Shown one piece after another: positions 53,140-63,985 of a stretch of DNA of 64,000 bases (positions within the stretch are counted from its first letter, which is position 1; every line of letters starts with the position of its first letter). The notes under the pieces were generated by a model that saw only the letters and a program-made list of their open reading frames with translations, made no database searches and was not told where the DNA came from. Position numbers and translations under genes: made by a program. Source of the stretch: Cynocephalus volans (taxonomy: Eukaryota; Chordata; Mammalia; Dermoptera; Cynocephalidae); contig NC_084461.1 of NCBI RefSeq assembly GCF_027409185.1, forward strand, positions 190,918,501-190,982,500, written 5' to 3'.

Positions 53140-53270
53140 GGTTCCCATGTCTGGCTTTAGGATCAGACTTGGCTTTGACATTTCCTGAACTGTGTGACCT
53201 TGAGAAGGGCACATACACTGTCCAAGACTCAATCTCCTTCCCTATAAAACGGGAGGAACAGGTTGTTCCT
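53140..53270 (+). mobile_element. MIR fragment
   Basis: 'gaactgtgtgaccttgagaa' near 53187 and 'ccttccctataaaacgggag' near 53235. Confidence 0.78.
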
Positions 53271-53434
53271 CCACCCTTTCCCTTCTCTGTGGCACCTTCT
53301 GCTGATGCTCAGGCCTGGCTTACACAGAAGCCTTCCCTGGCCATCAGGAGCAGAGGGGGCTCCTCCTTCTTAGGAAACCCTCCCAGGGTGCCCCCTCCTT
53401 CTCCTTAGTCCTCATCATGACCACGGTCAGGAGC

Positions 53435-53655
53435 GTAGGTGCTGACACCATGGCTCTGGGTTCCAACATGGCTTCACCATGGTGATCTGTGTGGCCTTGA
53501 GCAATGAACCTTGCCTTTCTGTGCCTCAGTTTTCTTCTCTGCAAAATGGAGATACTATTAATATCTGCCTCATGGGGTTGTGGTGAGGCTCAGAGGAGTA
53601 AAAAGGGCAACACCCGGGCCCTGGTGCTGGGATCAACTCTCGTATGACCACCACT
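53435..53655 (+). mobile_element. MIR SINE, near full length
   Basis: 'tgtgtggccttgagcaatga' near 53488, 'tgcctcagttttcttctctg' near 53522 and 'catggggttgtggtgaggct' near 53571. Confidence 0.9.
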
Positions 53656-53674
53656 GATATGAAAGGTGTCGATT

Positions 53675-53790
53675 TCACATACAAGTCTCTCTCTGCCACT
53701 GGGGCAGTGAGCGCCAACAGGGCAGGGACTCTGTCATGTGGGGCTGGCATATGACAGGTGATTAATAGCTGTTAGGTGAATGAAATGATT
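53675..53790 (+). mobile_element. L2 3' end fragment
   Basis: 'aacagggcagggactctgtc' near 53716 and 'gctggcatatgacaggtgat' near 53743. Confidence 0.75.
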
Positions 53791-53934
53791 TGGTTCATCA
53801 GGGCCACAGGCGTTGTGATCCTCTCTGTCCTGGTCTATGGTTTGGAAAACGGAGGTGTGCAGGTGCCTGCGCTTACTTGCTCCAGGAACAGGGAGATGGA
53901 AGGCATGTAGGTGACTGCTAATTCTGTGGCCGTG

Positions 53935-54125
53935 GAAGCCAGAAAATCTGGGGTACCAGCTCTGCCACTTACCAGCTGAGTGACCTCGGGCAAGTCACTT
54001 CAGCTCTCAGGGCCTTGGCTTTTTGTCTGTACAGTGGGGACAAAAATAGGACCCATCTCAAAGGGCGGCTGTGAGAATTAATGAGTTCAGGGATGGGGCT
54101 CAGCATTCCTGAGGGCTCACTACTC
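53935..54125 (+). mobile_element. MIR SINE, near full length
   Basis: 'cagctctgccacttaccagc' near 53959, 'cgggcaagtcacttcagctc' near 53987 and 'gtgagaattaatgagttcag' near 54071. Confidence 0.93.
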
Positions 54126-54284
54126 AGGGTGACTGCCCTCCTGAGCTGGCTTCGGTCCACTGCCAGGTTCAGGTTGGGCCCCCAATGGCCCCCTGCTGAG
54201 AATGCATCAGGCCCCGAGTCCCACCAAATGACACCCAGCACCCCCCGCTGGCCCCGCTTCTGCGAAGAGCACCCTGCTTGCAGG

Positions 54285-54620
54285 GAACAGCTGCTGAAAT
54301 CCCACTTTCCCAACATCAAAAGCCTCAGTGGGTTTTCACCAAACAAACATAATGCAGAACCAGAGAAAGGTGTAAAATAAATAAACGAAACAAGCTGTGC
54401 ATTTTCTTTCAGTATTACAGCTGCACCCGAAGATAAACAACAAGCAAATGTCACCAAACATCAATACCCGAGAAATTAACTTGACAAAAAGCTCAGCCGT
54501 CCCCCAACAACCCCCCAGTTCTACCCCGCTCCCCCCCAACCTCCAACCACCATTTTTGCATTTCTGGAGTTCCCACCTAATGATTTTATTTTTCAATTAA
54601 TTCCTTGACAGAATGCCAGC
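54285..54620. promoter_or_regulatory. Candidate conserved enhancer block
   Basis: Unique AT-rich sequence with FOX-like 'aataaataaacgaaac' near 54375 and 'gataaacaacaagcaaatgt' near 54433. It has 'ctttcagtattacagctgca' near 54406 and a terminal 'ttatttttcaattaattcct' near 54585. No repeat signature. It stands out sharply from its GC-rich surroundings. Confidence 0.42.
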
Positions 54621-54939
54621 CCGCGTTTCTCCCTTCCTGGCTGGCGCTGTCGGCCCTGCGTGGAAGGCACAGGCGGGCAGAGAGAAAGGCGCAGGCAGGG
54701 GGCGGGGGGCTGTCGGGGAGGACAAGGGAAAGCGCTTCATGGGGTTTTGTTCCAGAGGCAGAATGTTGAGGAAAGGCAACCCGGGGACAAGAGCATGGGT
54801 GATCAGGGGAGAAAGGAATTCTGAAAGGAGCCCTGAGAAGAGGCAGGCGTGAAGAGCCAGGGTGGGGAGGAGAGTTGGCCCAGGAAGCCCAGGAAGCCCA
54901 GGGCTGGGTTCTGAGCAGAGGCGTGCGGTGCTGGAGCTG

Positions 54940-55155
54940 GGCTGCCAGGATCAAACCCTGCTGCTCCTGGCTGGGCAACCCTGGGCAATTTTCTTCACCT
55001 CTCTGGGCTCAGTTTCTGCGGTTACTGAACAGTGATAAAATTTACAGTGCCCAACACCTAGGGTGCGGAAGAGTATTAAAAGAAGGAATATGTGTAAGGC
55101 CTTCGCAACAGTGCCTAGCACATAAAAAGCACTCACTACAGGTTAGCCACTCTTA
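54940..55155 (+). mobile_element. MIR SINE, near full length
   Basis: 'aaccctgggcaattttcttc' near 54977, 'gggctcagtttctgcggtta' near 55004 and 'agtgcctagcacataaaaag' near 55110. Confidence 0.85.
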
Positions 55156-55159
55156 GTGC

Positions 55160-56340
55160 TGTTAATAGGATCTATTACTGAGCACATGTAGGCAGGACAC
55201 TTCCCTCCTCTATACAACAGACAGCGCAATACCAGCCTTAGACCAATGCAGCAGCCATTGTCAGTGCCCACCTCCAGTGCCCAGGGCTTCCTAGTGGCTG
55301 CAGGGGCACTCATGACCCTGGCATGGGGCAAGCTGGAAGTGCCAGGAACATAAGTCTCCAGGAGCAGCCTCCACCAGTGAAGGGGATAAATGGGAAGCTG
55401 GTAGATACACGTCCCGGTTTCTTTGCCTCCTGGGGGACAGTTCTGAGTGTGTGCCCACAGCTCTCGGACCGCCCCAGTGGGCTGGAGCCCCAGTTTCCCA
55501 CCATGGGATCTGGCCTGGCTCCTCCGGTGTCCTCCCATTCCCTCCCATGCTTCCTGGGATCACCTCCCAGGCACCTGCTGGGTGCCCAAGTCCCCGTCTC
55601 AGGGGCTGCTTCCTGTGGAACCCAAACTAAGAGGTGACCGAATGGGATGAAGTGGGGCCTCACGGCATTAGCCCACTGAAGAGCACTGGAATTTGCTGGC
55701 ATGATTCACCACAATAAGAAAACCAGTTACCAATATTTAAAAACAGGAAGATGCTACCCAAGAATTTGCAGCACTAGTTCCTTCTGAAACTGGCAGGTCT
55801 GGCTCTGCCAGCTGGGCTCCCATCCCTCTTAGAGGTAATGACGGGGCTGTACGCCAGCTGCCCCTGGAGAAAGGATAGGCAAGGCCTTGGCCAACTGTAA
55901 AGTGCAGGCTCACGTAAGTCTTTCCTCTTCTAAATGTGTGCCAGAACTGACTTCAACAGGCTGGGGGGAGGCGGAGGGGGAGCAGGGACGCGAAGGGGGT
56001 AAGGGGTTGAGGGAGTGTGGAGGGCAGGGTTCCAGGCTGGCCCAAGGAACCCACAATCTTCAGACTCAGTGGCCTGCTGTCCTGGGCCATTAGGGACAGC
56101 AGCAGCCTGTAGTCCACCCTTGGGGAGCATGAGAGCACCAGAGAAACACGATGTGGATACTGGGTGGGGCCGGGCATCACGAGGCCGGCCAAGCCAGACC
56201 CCCACTTCAGCTGCTGGAGCCTCTGTCTGGGTCTCTCCTTGCCCTCCCCGGCTCCAGATCTTGCAACCCCCATGGGCAGGGACCTCAGATACCCTGATAG
56301 GTTTGCAACCCAGAGATCTGTTTACAGCAAACTAGATGCT
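55160..56340. other. GC-rich unique sequence, no gene recognised
   Basis: Several overlapping frames on both strands, for example 55143-55702 on the minus strand, but none shows a convincing splice site pair, and composition is not protein-like. A short AT-rich patch at 55700-55780 is unique. Confidence 0.3.
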
Positions 56341-56344
56341 CATG

Positions 56345-56475
56345 GAATAAAGAGCACTGTCTCTGCCGACCTTGGGGACTTACAGCAGCTGCTTAACTCC
56401 GTACCTCAGTGTTCCTATCTGCTAAATGGGGACAATACCTGTTGTGCTTCTCATGGGGGCCTTAAAGTTTCCCAC
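56345..56475 (+). mobile_element. MIR fragment
   Basis: 'ttacagcagctgcttaactc' near 56380, 'ctatctgctaaatggggaca' near 56415. Confidence 0.78.
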
Positions 56476-56479
56476 CTTC

Positions 56480-56580
56480 AGTCATTCATAGCAAGTACTT
56501 ACTGAGCATATATTATATAACGTGCCAGGCTTGGGGCTGGGGATACAGTGGTGAACTAAACCCCAAAAGATAAATGGAAC
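56480..56580 (-). mobile_element. L2 3' end fragment
   Basis: 'gtacttactgagcatatatt' near 56495 and 'tggggatacagtggtgaact' near 56539 are reverse-complement L2. Confidence 0.75.
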
Positions 56581-56944
56581 CACCAGCCATGATGTGCCAT
56601 GCTGGGGCCCAAGGAGGGCAGGACTGAGGTGTGATCTGCCACTTGGTGGTCCTGCCTTCTTGGTTACCCGAGTTGTTCTTCTGTAGACATGCAGGACACA
56701 GTGGCAGTGCCCATCACTGAGGGTTTGATGCTACAAGGCATGAGAGCACTTAGCTCAGGGCCTGGGATGCTGAGGAGCCCAGCAAATGTGAAACGTAACA
56801 AAGTGTCCTATGAGGCGCCCCAGGGGAATGGCAGTGCCCCACAAACAGAGAGTGCAGCCCCCCACGGTGAGGCTGCGGGTAAGAAGCAGGGATGACTCCC
56901 AGGCACCTGCTGGTTCTGGGAGGTTGGATGTGGACTTTTTTAGA

Positions 56945-57115
56945 AACCCCATGAACTGGGTGACCTCACTGGCCCACTTTTCAGACAAGGAAGCAGCTAG
57001 CTGCTTGAGGACTCTGGGAAAGTCATGTGACTGCAGACTCTCCTAGTGGGGCCTTGAGCTCAGATCGGGCTGGCTCTAGGGCCTTCCAGTCACACCACAG
57101 CAAAGCCCAAGGTCA
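56945..57115 (-). mobile_element. Diverged MIR fragment
   Basis: 'ccacttttcagacaaggaag' near 56974 and 'aaagtcatgtgactgcagac' near 57019. Confidence 0.5.
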
Positions 57116-57240
57116 CATGGCTCAGCTGCCTGCCCTGCAGTGGGAGACACCAGCCCAACCCTCCTTGGAGAGGAAGGACTCAAAAGGAAAGTGCTGGACA
57201 GACCCAGGTCACGTACCTGCATCAGCAATTTCCTCAAAGG

Positions 57241-57360
57241 CCAGTGGTTCTCAAGCTAGACACCAGATAGAATTAGCTAGAAAACCACTGATGCCGGGTC
57301 CTATCTCCAGAGGCTCTGATGCATGCAAATGGCTTAGCGTAGTAGGCTCTGGGTATTACA
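57241..57360 (+). mobile_element. MER5-type hAT fragment
   Basis: It begins 'ccagtggttctcaagctaga', the MER5 terminal repeat, and continues 'ccagaggctctgatgcatgc' near 57307. The far end is eroded. Confidence 0.65.
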
Positions 57361-57364
57361 ACTG

Positions 57365-58115
57365 CTATGATTACTGCTGTTATTAATTGTATTGCTAAGG
57401 TCTCTGGCTCCTTGAGGAGCAGAAGACTGTGGGGTGACCCGGCAGTTTGACCTCACTCTGTGATCTGGGCATCCTGGTGTTTTGTGTATGCGGCAGTTCC
57501 AGGCAGCTGGACTGGCCACGCACACCCCCACGCACAGGGGTTGGTGAAGGCACTCCAGCCTGGATTATCAAGGATTTATCCCTGGGCAATGGCGAAGGCT
57601 GAGCCTGAGGGCTTTTGGCTTGGTCCTGTATGTGTTTGCATTAGTTACAGATCTAGAAAACCTCTGCCAGCTGGCAAGAATGGGGAGGATCCAGGTGAAA
57701 ATGACTCATTGAAGAGGGAAAGAGAAAAAGAACCAGGAAAGGTTGGGAGGCGTCCCCCACTCCCCTGCCTCAGTCCTGGAGGGATCTTTCAATTACAAGG
57801 GACTTGGTCAATATTAGCTCCCTGTCTCTTTCCTCTTGGAACAGGCTCTGGGTTGGAAGCAGAGGCTGAAAGGGAAGTTACCAGGCTAAGGTAAAACAAT
57901 GTCTGCTCTGCACCTGGATCTGAAAGTGCGAAGGCCTGACGGGGCCAGATAGGAACACGGTGAAGTCAGAGTCTGCGGGGGATGACTAGAGGGAGGGCTG
58001 TGGACTGCAGCAACAGGGAAGCCCAGACTTCATACAAATGGGCAGCCGCTCCTCAGACCCAGCTGCCTGTGGGATGTGGGACGAGGGTGGCCAGACCTAA
58101 TTTTTCAAGATAGGT
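57365..58115. other. Unique sequence, no gene recognised
   Basis: No strong repeat. The plus-strand frame 57460-57894 has no supporting splice sites. Confidence 0.3.
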
Positions 58116-58131
58116 CAGAATCTTGATTTTC

Positions 58132-58298
58132 TTTTCTTTTTTTTTTGTCCTTTTTTGTGACCGGTAAGGGGATCACAACCCTTCCGCGCTCAGCCAGTGA
58201 GCGCACCGGCCATCCCTATATAGGATCTGAACCCGCGGCGGCAGCGCTGCTGCGCTCCCAGCGCCGCACTCTCCCGAGTGAGCCACGGCGTCGGCCCT
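58132..58298 (-). mobile_element. Young dimeric tRNA-derived SINE
   Basis: Read on the minus strand the element starts at 58298 with 'ccgtggctcactcgggagag' (A box) and a B box 'gggttcagatcc', then 'tatatagggatggccggtgc' opens a second tRNA-like unit ('gctcactggctgagcgcgg'), ending 'gatccccttaccggtcac' and an A-rich tail (plus-strand T run). A 15-base target-site duplication flanks it: 'agaatcttgattttc' at 58117-58131 and 'agaatcttgactttc' at 58299-58313, one mismatch. Many CpGs remain, as in a recent insertion. Its first unit differs from the monomer at 10294, so two subfamilies are present. Confidence 0.88.
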
Positions 58299-58779
58299 AG
58301 AATCTTGACTTTCGAATCCAATCTTCCAATTGCAAACTGGTGGCACTTAATTCAAAACCAGTTTTTGTAAATGTCTTGTGGCAAAATACAGATCTGTGTC
58401 TCATCTGAGCTGATGGCTCGCCAGTGTGGCCTCTGATCTATTCTCTCTCTCTTCTCTGTCTACAAAACCTACTAGTTCCACTTGTGGTCATGCAGCAGTA
58501 ATGAAAACCCTGTCTGTGTGTTTTCCTTGGATTTCTCTGGGCTGGGCCAGCCGACAGCTCAGAAACAAAACTGGCCACCCCCTACCACTAGCCACAACCC
58601 TGGAGGGAAGCCCACCCTCCTCCTGCCCCTATTTCTAGCACTCTGGTCCCCAGGCCCCCAAACTCTCGTCCAATCCTGGCCCAGCCCCTGCCCCTCCCAA
58701 GACACTCTGAAATTCTCCTTCTGTCAGTTTAATTCTGTGATCGATGAGGAAGAGCAGGAGAAATGGCCCGGCACAGCTG

Positions 58780-59000
58780 GCTTCCCCGTTAGCCCTAGCA
58801 GGGATTCCTGGCCTCACTGGCGACGGCTGAGTGAAATGTTTGCAGAACGCAGAGAACACAAGTCAATAACAATTTAGCTGGATTGGGAGCAAGTACCTTC
58901 CCCGCACGGACAGCTGCTCCCAGGGGAAGGGGAAAAGAGCGTGCAGGATATTGCTGAAGCACTTGGAAATATTTCCAAAACACCACCCGGTGAGGCTTGG
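58780..59000. promoter_or_regulatory. Unique enhancer-like block
   Basis: 'gtcaataacaatttagctgg' near 58862 has a SOX-type ACAAT site. 'cttggaaatatttccaaaac' near 58961 holds a palindrome 'ggaaatatttcc' (58964-58975). Retained CpGs flank it. No repeat features. Confidence 0.35.
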
Positions 59001-59004
59001 GGCG

Positions 59005-59840
59005 TGGGGGGTGGAAGGAGGGAGGAGGAAGGGGGATGACCAGCGACACCTGCTCCAGCCTGCCTCCAGGACCCCCATGCACCTCTGCTGGGAGAAGTGC
59101 TTGGCTCTCTGAATGTGGCTACCCCACCCAATGGCCAGCCATTTGCACCCTGGCTAGCAGCTGCCACCTAGGAGCTGCCTTGACCAACAATTCCTGCTTC
59201 TTGATTTTCCTTCCTGTGATTCTGCTTCCACCAGCTGGGATGGCCGGGGATGTGTAAGAAAGAGTGCGTCTTTAGCCAATGTCAACCTCTCTCCTGGTAC
59301 CACTGCCAACGCAACCGGGAACCAGTGAAAAAAACACACCTCCCTGAACAGGGAAAGTGACCCATTTCCAAGAGGGCAGGGATTAAACACCTCCTGCACA
59401 TCCCCATGCCTTACACACAGTCTTGGCCTTTCCCTGTCAAGACCCTTTGTGGCAATCTGGGACTGTCCCCTTCATCCGTCACTTGCTGGGGCCTTCAACA
59501 CCTTCAGAGGAGCCAAGTCTTAAGAAGAAAACGAAAGAGACCCAGATGAAGAAATAAAAATGGGGAGCTTACAGAAAACCCCTGTCTCCAGGCAGCTTCA
59601 AGGAACCATGACAAAGGGATATTTTGAATAATAAATTCTGTGACTTCACATACTTGCTTGAACTTTCCTGACTGTGATTTTTAAAGCCCGATGATTATGT
59701 TTTCATGGCCAAGATCAAGGAGGCCTATTTGCAAGGGCTGACGTGGGGATAATGGGCTCTCTTGGTCCCCAGTCTTTTGAAAATGTGCCATCCTATGAAT
59801 GATTAAGTTATGGAGGGGTGGGGAGTGGTGTGTGAACTGT
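59005..59840. other. Unique sequence, no gene recognised
   Basis: No named repeat or exon. AT-rich from about 59560 onward. Confidence 0.3.
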
Positions 59841-59844
59841 TGCA

Positions 59845-60925
59845 AGCTTTAAATATCATCTCTATGCTGATGACTTCCAAATTTATATCTCAGCCTAGAC
59901 TTTGCCCCTGAGCTCCAAACTCATAGATCTATCTGCTTGACATCCTACGGAGAGTCCGAATAAGTGTCTCAAACCCAGCATGGTCAGCACTCCCCAGCCC
60001 ACCCACCTGTTCTTCCCAGTGTCCCAGGCCTTGCTTACCACACAGCACCACCATCTTCTGAGAGACTCAGAGCAAAAACCTAAGCAGCAGCCTTGATTTC
60101 TCTCCTGCTGTCCAGAAGCAAGTCTGGCTGGCTCTGCCTTTACCAGAAGTGCTCAATGCACTTTCTTCTTTCCACCCCGTGGCCTCGGCCCCAGCCCAGG
60201 CCACTGTCCTTGCCTGGACGACTACAATGGAACTCCTATAATGGGACTTCTGTCTACATTCTTGCTCTTCTACGATGTGCCCCCATACAGCAATGAGGAT
60301 GAAGTCTGAGGTTTGACAGTGTAAAGTGGATCTTGGCAATACCCTCCTTAAATCTTCCAGGGGCTTCCTGCTGCATCTGGAATAAAAGCTGGGCTCCCTG
60401 CCAGGCCAGACAAGGCCCCATGATGAACGCCTGCTGGCCTCTCCAGTCTTGTTTCTCCACCCTGGACCTGCTCTCTAGCCACAATGGCCTGCTTTCAATG
60501 TGCTTCTGCCCCAGTGCCTTTGCACCTGTGGTTCCTGCTGCTTGGAATGACACCCCTCCCCCACATCTTTGCCTGGCTGGTCCATTCAAATTACATAGAA
60601 ACACTGACTCCTCAGAAAGACTTTTTCTACCCACTATATTTGAAATCTTTCCTTCCCCTCTCCACCCCTGAAAAGCATATTACGTTATCCTTTCTAATTT
60701 CCTCCCCAGAACTTATCATCAGAACATTGCTGTTCTGCACTTTCTTTTTTAATCATGTTTCTCCACTTGCATATCAGCTCCCTGAAGGAGGGTCCTTCTC
60801 TTTTTTTTCAATGCTTTGTCCTCAGCACCTGCGATGACTTGCTAATTAGGTGATCAGCGAAGAACTGTCGAATGAATGGAATGAATGAATGAATGAATGA
60901 ATGAATGAATGAGTGAATGAGAGTA
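59845..60925 (+). mobile_element. Longest L2 LINE copy in the window, ORF2 end through 3' terminus
   Basis: The copy begins with 'atcatctctatgctgatgac' near 59857 (reverse transcriptase C-terminal side). It continues with 'ccaaatttatatctcagcct' near 59877, 'ttccaggggcttcctgctgc' near 60355, 'agtgcctttgcacctgtggt' near 60513 and 'catatcagctccctgaagga' near 60769, and ends in the (GAAT)n tail. Over 1 kb is colinear with L2. The reading frame is broken by stops and indels, so it is a fossil. Confidence 0.93.
60873..60925 (+). repeat. (TGAA)n microsatellite at the L2 3' end
   Basis: About nine consecutive 'tgaa' units followed by 'tgagtgaatgag'. Confidence 0.9.
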
Positions 60926-60929
60926 AGTG

Positions 60930-61120
60930 AGAAGCAAAGCGACAGGGCCTCCTTTCCCGGGAAAGCTGGACTTTTTAAGCAGAGGACTCTCGTTGTGGGG
61001 ATTGGGGGAGGGGGCGTTTACAAAGCGTACAGTTATGATGCCTCTAGAATCTTATTCTTTTTGAGAAAGGGGGGTCATGGTGGGAAGAATTAGCCACCTG
61101 TGGCCTGTGGATAAAATAAG
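60930..61120. other. Unique sequence with G-rich patch
   Basis: 'gattgggggagggggcgttt' near 61000; otherwise nothing recognised. Confidence 0.3.
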
Positions 61121-61124
61121 GGCA

Positions 61125-61355
61125 GCCATTTCACAAGGCCTAGGGGCTGCAGAGTTTTTCTGTGAAAGGTCAGATAGTAAATATTTTTGGCTCATGGGCC
61201 ATCAGGTCTCTATCCCAACTTCTCAACTCTACCCTTGCAGTGAGAGAAAGTGGCCATGGACAGTATGTCAACAAATGGGTGTGGTTGTGTTCCAATAAAA
61301 CTTTATTTATAAAAATAGACTGCAGGCTATAGATTGCAACTGCTGCCCTACCTGG
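61125..61355 (-). mobile_element. hAT-type (MER1-group) non-autonomous DNA transposon remnant
   Basis: 'ttctgtgaaaggtcagatag' near 61157, 'agtaaatatttttggctcat' near 61177 and 'ttccaataaaactttattta' near 61290 are the reverse complement of the family seen at 20305-20560. Confidence 0.85.
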
Positions 61356-61429
61356 ATTAGGAGCCTACATTTGATAAAGGTGGTGCAATTTGGGACTTAG
61401 GAACTGCTGGGGATACTGGGTATGATGAA

Positions 61430-61625
61430 ATAGCCGTTCTGCAGTGTCCATAGCTGTGTGCCCCCAGGCCAGTCACCACAATGCTCTGGGTCTCAGTATG
61501 GACCTCAGTAAAATGGGCATGACACCTCTGTCCAGGGAGTCATGAGGCTAACGTGAGATCAAGTATGTAAAACCGCTTGGCATTGCTCCCTGTGGACAGT
61601 AGGTCCCTGATAAAGCTCTCTCCCC
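61430..61625 (+). mobile_element. MIR SINE fragment
   Basis: 'gctgtgtgcccccaggccag' near 61453, 'cagtaaaatgggcatgacac' near 61507 and 'gtaaaaccgcttggcattgc' near 61567. Confidence 0.85.
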
Positions 61626-61674
61626 CTCTTTCTTTCCTTTGCAGCTGACTTGATCTTTAATAAATCATGTGATT

Positions 61675-61860
61675 GCCTCTTTTCAGACTGGAGGCACAAG
61701 GTTAGGCATGCCTGGCTCCAGTGCACACCTTCCTCACCGTGGAGCTGGAGCCTACTCTCTAGTTTTACTGGGCCCTGGTTGCCCTGCCTGTGGGGTGAGT
61801 GGGAAGATGAACGGAGTTAACACTCGCATAGTGCCCAGCACGTGTTAAATGCACAATTGG
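61675..61860 (+). mobile_element. Diverged MIR fragment
   Basis: 'gttgccctgcctgtggggtg' near 61779 and 'agtgcccagcacgtgttaaa' near 61830 keep the back half of a sense MIR. Confidence 0.65.
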
Positions 61861-61861
61861 T

Positions 61862-62160
61862 TCATTTTATTCATCCCATAAATGGCCACTGAGCACCTCC
61901 TCTGTGCTAGATGCAGGACTGAGACAGAGTGTGCAGAGAGGGCCTTGTCTCTTAGAGGGTACAGCCTTATAGGGACAAGAGACCTTAATCACACATGTGA
62001 ACACGTAACAGCAGATTGTGACGTTTGTTCAAGGAGAATGAGGTGAGGGAATGATGAGGGATTCAAGGTAAAAAGTATGTGTGGGAAAAGCCACATCTCT
62101 GACATGCTGGCTGAGACCTGGAGGCCAGGGGAGCTGGGGGTCAGCTGGTGGAACAAGGGC
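61862..62160 (-). mobile_element. L2 LINE 3' fragment
   Basis: 'ccactgagcacctcctctgt' near 61886, 'tcttagagggtacagcctta' near 61950 and 'ggctgagacctggaggccag' near 62109 are reverse-complement L2. Confidence 0.82.
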
Positions 62161-62164
62161 TCCA

Positions 62165-62790
62165 GCAGTCAGGCTCCTTCCCTGCCCCCCGTGAGGCTGG
62201 GAGGACAGCTTTGTGCTAGAGGCTAGTGACGATAGGGACAGCCACCTGCCTGTGCCCAGAGACAGCTTCTCCAGGTGCTCTGCTTGTGGATCTTCCACCC
62301 CAGCCCAGCCTGGCTCAGGCGGGAGAAGGAGCCACCACCAGCCACTTGCCATGCCGGTCATGTCTGCGCTCCCAGCACCGGAGGTGAAAGGTACAGTTGC
62401 TAACCACAGCCCATCAGTCCTCCCCAGCTGGAATAAGACAACACGGGGAAGCAGAGCCACGCTCCCAGCCAAATAAAAGCCTGTTTGCCTGGGCCTCCCT
62501 GGCTGTGAGTGCTCTAAAACAGAGGGTTCTGCAGGCGGATTTCTTCCGTACCATTATATTCCCCTGGCTGCACTTGCAGGTACCGTGGCCTGCCGAGGCC
62601 CTGAAAGCTTCTCGATGCCGTGACCCTGCTGGTTTGTAACACGCTCGGGAAGAAAAGGACACAGCCAGTGGCAGACTTTCCTCTTTCTTCCCTCCTTGCT
62701 CTCTCTTTTCACACTCCCACATGCAAGGTGCTGAAGAATAGCACTTCACCTACTATGGGGCTGCCAGGTTGGAGATGAGAAATCTAATTC
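62165..62790. other. Unique sequence, no gene recognised
   Basis: CpG-bearing unique sequence around 62540-62650 ('ttcttccgtaccattatatt'), possibly conserved, but nothing supports an exon. Confidence 0.3.
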
Positions 62791-62795
62791 TTGGT

Positions 62796-62830
62796 GGGGA
62801 ACGGGGGAAGGGAGGAAGGGAGGGAGGGGG
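62796..62830 (+). promoter_or_regulatory. G-quadruplex motif, plus strand
   Basis: Six G runs (4, 5, 3, 3, 3, 5) within 35 bases, in a longer purine-rich stretch to about 62890. Confidence 0.5.
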
Positions 62831-62894
62831 ATGCAGGGCAGAGGGCAGGGAGGGGCAGGAGGAGGACACGGGAGAAGGGGAAGGCTGGTTGTGC

Positions 62895-63515
62895 AAAACG
62901 TCTGTCTTTCTACTCCTTTTCGAAACCACCTGTCTGGCATCAACGTCTCTGCCTACTCAGGGTAACTTTTAAAATCACTTTCAAAGACCCACCGCCCACT
63001 TCACTATTTGACTTGACGGGTGTTTTGTAAGCATCAACTTTCAAGGCAAAATACAGGGACAGTGGATAACATGAAGGCTCCACTTGGGGGGGAACCAATA
63101 AGGAACCTGGATAAACAGCGAGCTCTAGACTGGGTGCTCATCACACTGATTTCTTACAGCAGCCCTGAAAGCAGGGGCATTACAGTTGCTGTTTAAGCAG
63201 TGAGCAATCGTCATTGCTGCTGTAGACTAATAAGCTCCTACTATGTGTCAGGCTCTGTGCTACTTCCTTGAGACACAGGAAACCAACTGGCAGGTACAGC
63301 CAGATGAAAACACCCTGCCAGAGCCATGCTCATGGTACTCATTCTCCTCATGCCCGTCTCTCTGTCATTACTGACCAGGCTTACAAAATCCGGGCTCTTC
63401 TCTCTGTCTTGTTCCTCTACCAGAAAGCACCCTCCCTGAGCCTGGCTTGACAGCAATGCAAGGAAAGAGGGGAGTGCTCTTCGTAGCCCAGAAAAGGAAG
63501 AATTAACAATAATGG
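62895..63515. other. Mostly unique sequence, no gene recognised
   Basis: 'ctactatgtgtcaggctctg' near 63238 is a short minus-strand L2/MIR tail. Nothing else is recognised. Confidence 0.3.
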
Positions 63516-63519
63516 TGCT

Positions 63520-63720
63520 GATCAATAAAAGTTTGTGTCACATGCTCACTGTGCCAGGAGCTGTGCGTCATTCCCTTTACAGGCATCCCCTCCTCTGGGC
63601 CCCACAATTCCCTTAATGAGGTGGGCACCCTCGTCCCACTGCACAGACAGCAGGGCTGAGTGACTTGCCAGAGGTCATTGTGTGGGTACAGGGATACATG
63701 CTGGGGTAAAACGTAAGGCG
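63520..63720 (-). mobile_element. MIR fragment
   Basis: 'actgtgccaggagctgtgcg' near 63548, 'cttaatgaggtgggcaccct' near 63612 and 'gtgacttgccagaggtcatt' near 63659. Confidence 0.75.
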
Positions 63721-63744
63721 TGGCCACCCAGACCCACTGACATC

Positions 63745-63985
63745 AAGACTCAGACCAGCAGCAGGATGGTTGAGAGCATAGGTTTGGATCCTGACTCCGC
63801 CATTAGTACCTGGATGCCCTTGGGCAAGTTACTTGCCCTCTCTGTGTCTGTTTCCTCATCTGTAAAACAGAGGATAATGACAGTATGTGCCTCCCAGGAT
63901 TCAGAGGATTAATCCCTGTGAAAGCCCAAAGATGATAGCATCTGGCTCTGAGTAAGACTTAACAGATGACTATTGTTAGAGTAAT
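63745..63985 (+). mobile_element. MIR SINE, near full length, opposed to the preceding copy
   Basis: 'ggatggttgagagcataggt' near 63764 is the head, 'cccttgggcaagttacttgc' near 63817, 'tgtttcctcatctgtaaaac' at 63849-63868 and 'agcatctggctctgagtaag' near 63938 the rest. Confidence 0.93.

Noticed and set aside
58720..58877. Possible plus-strand exon after 'ccttctgtcag'
   Set aside because: A usable acceptor and 'DEEEQEKW' look tempting, but there is no donor before the stop, and no matching exon.
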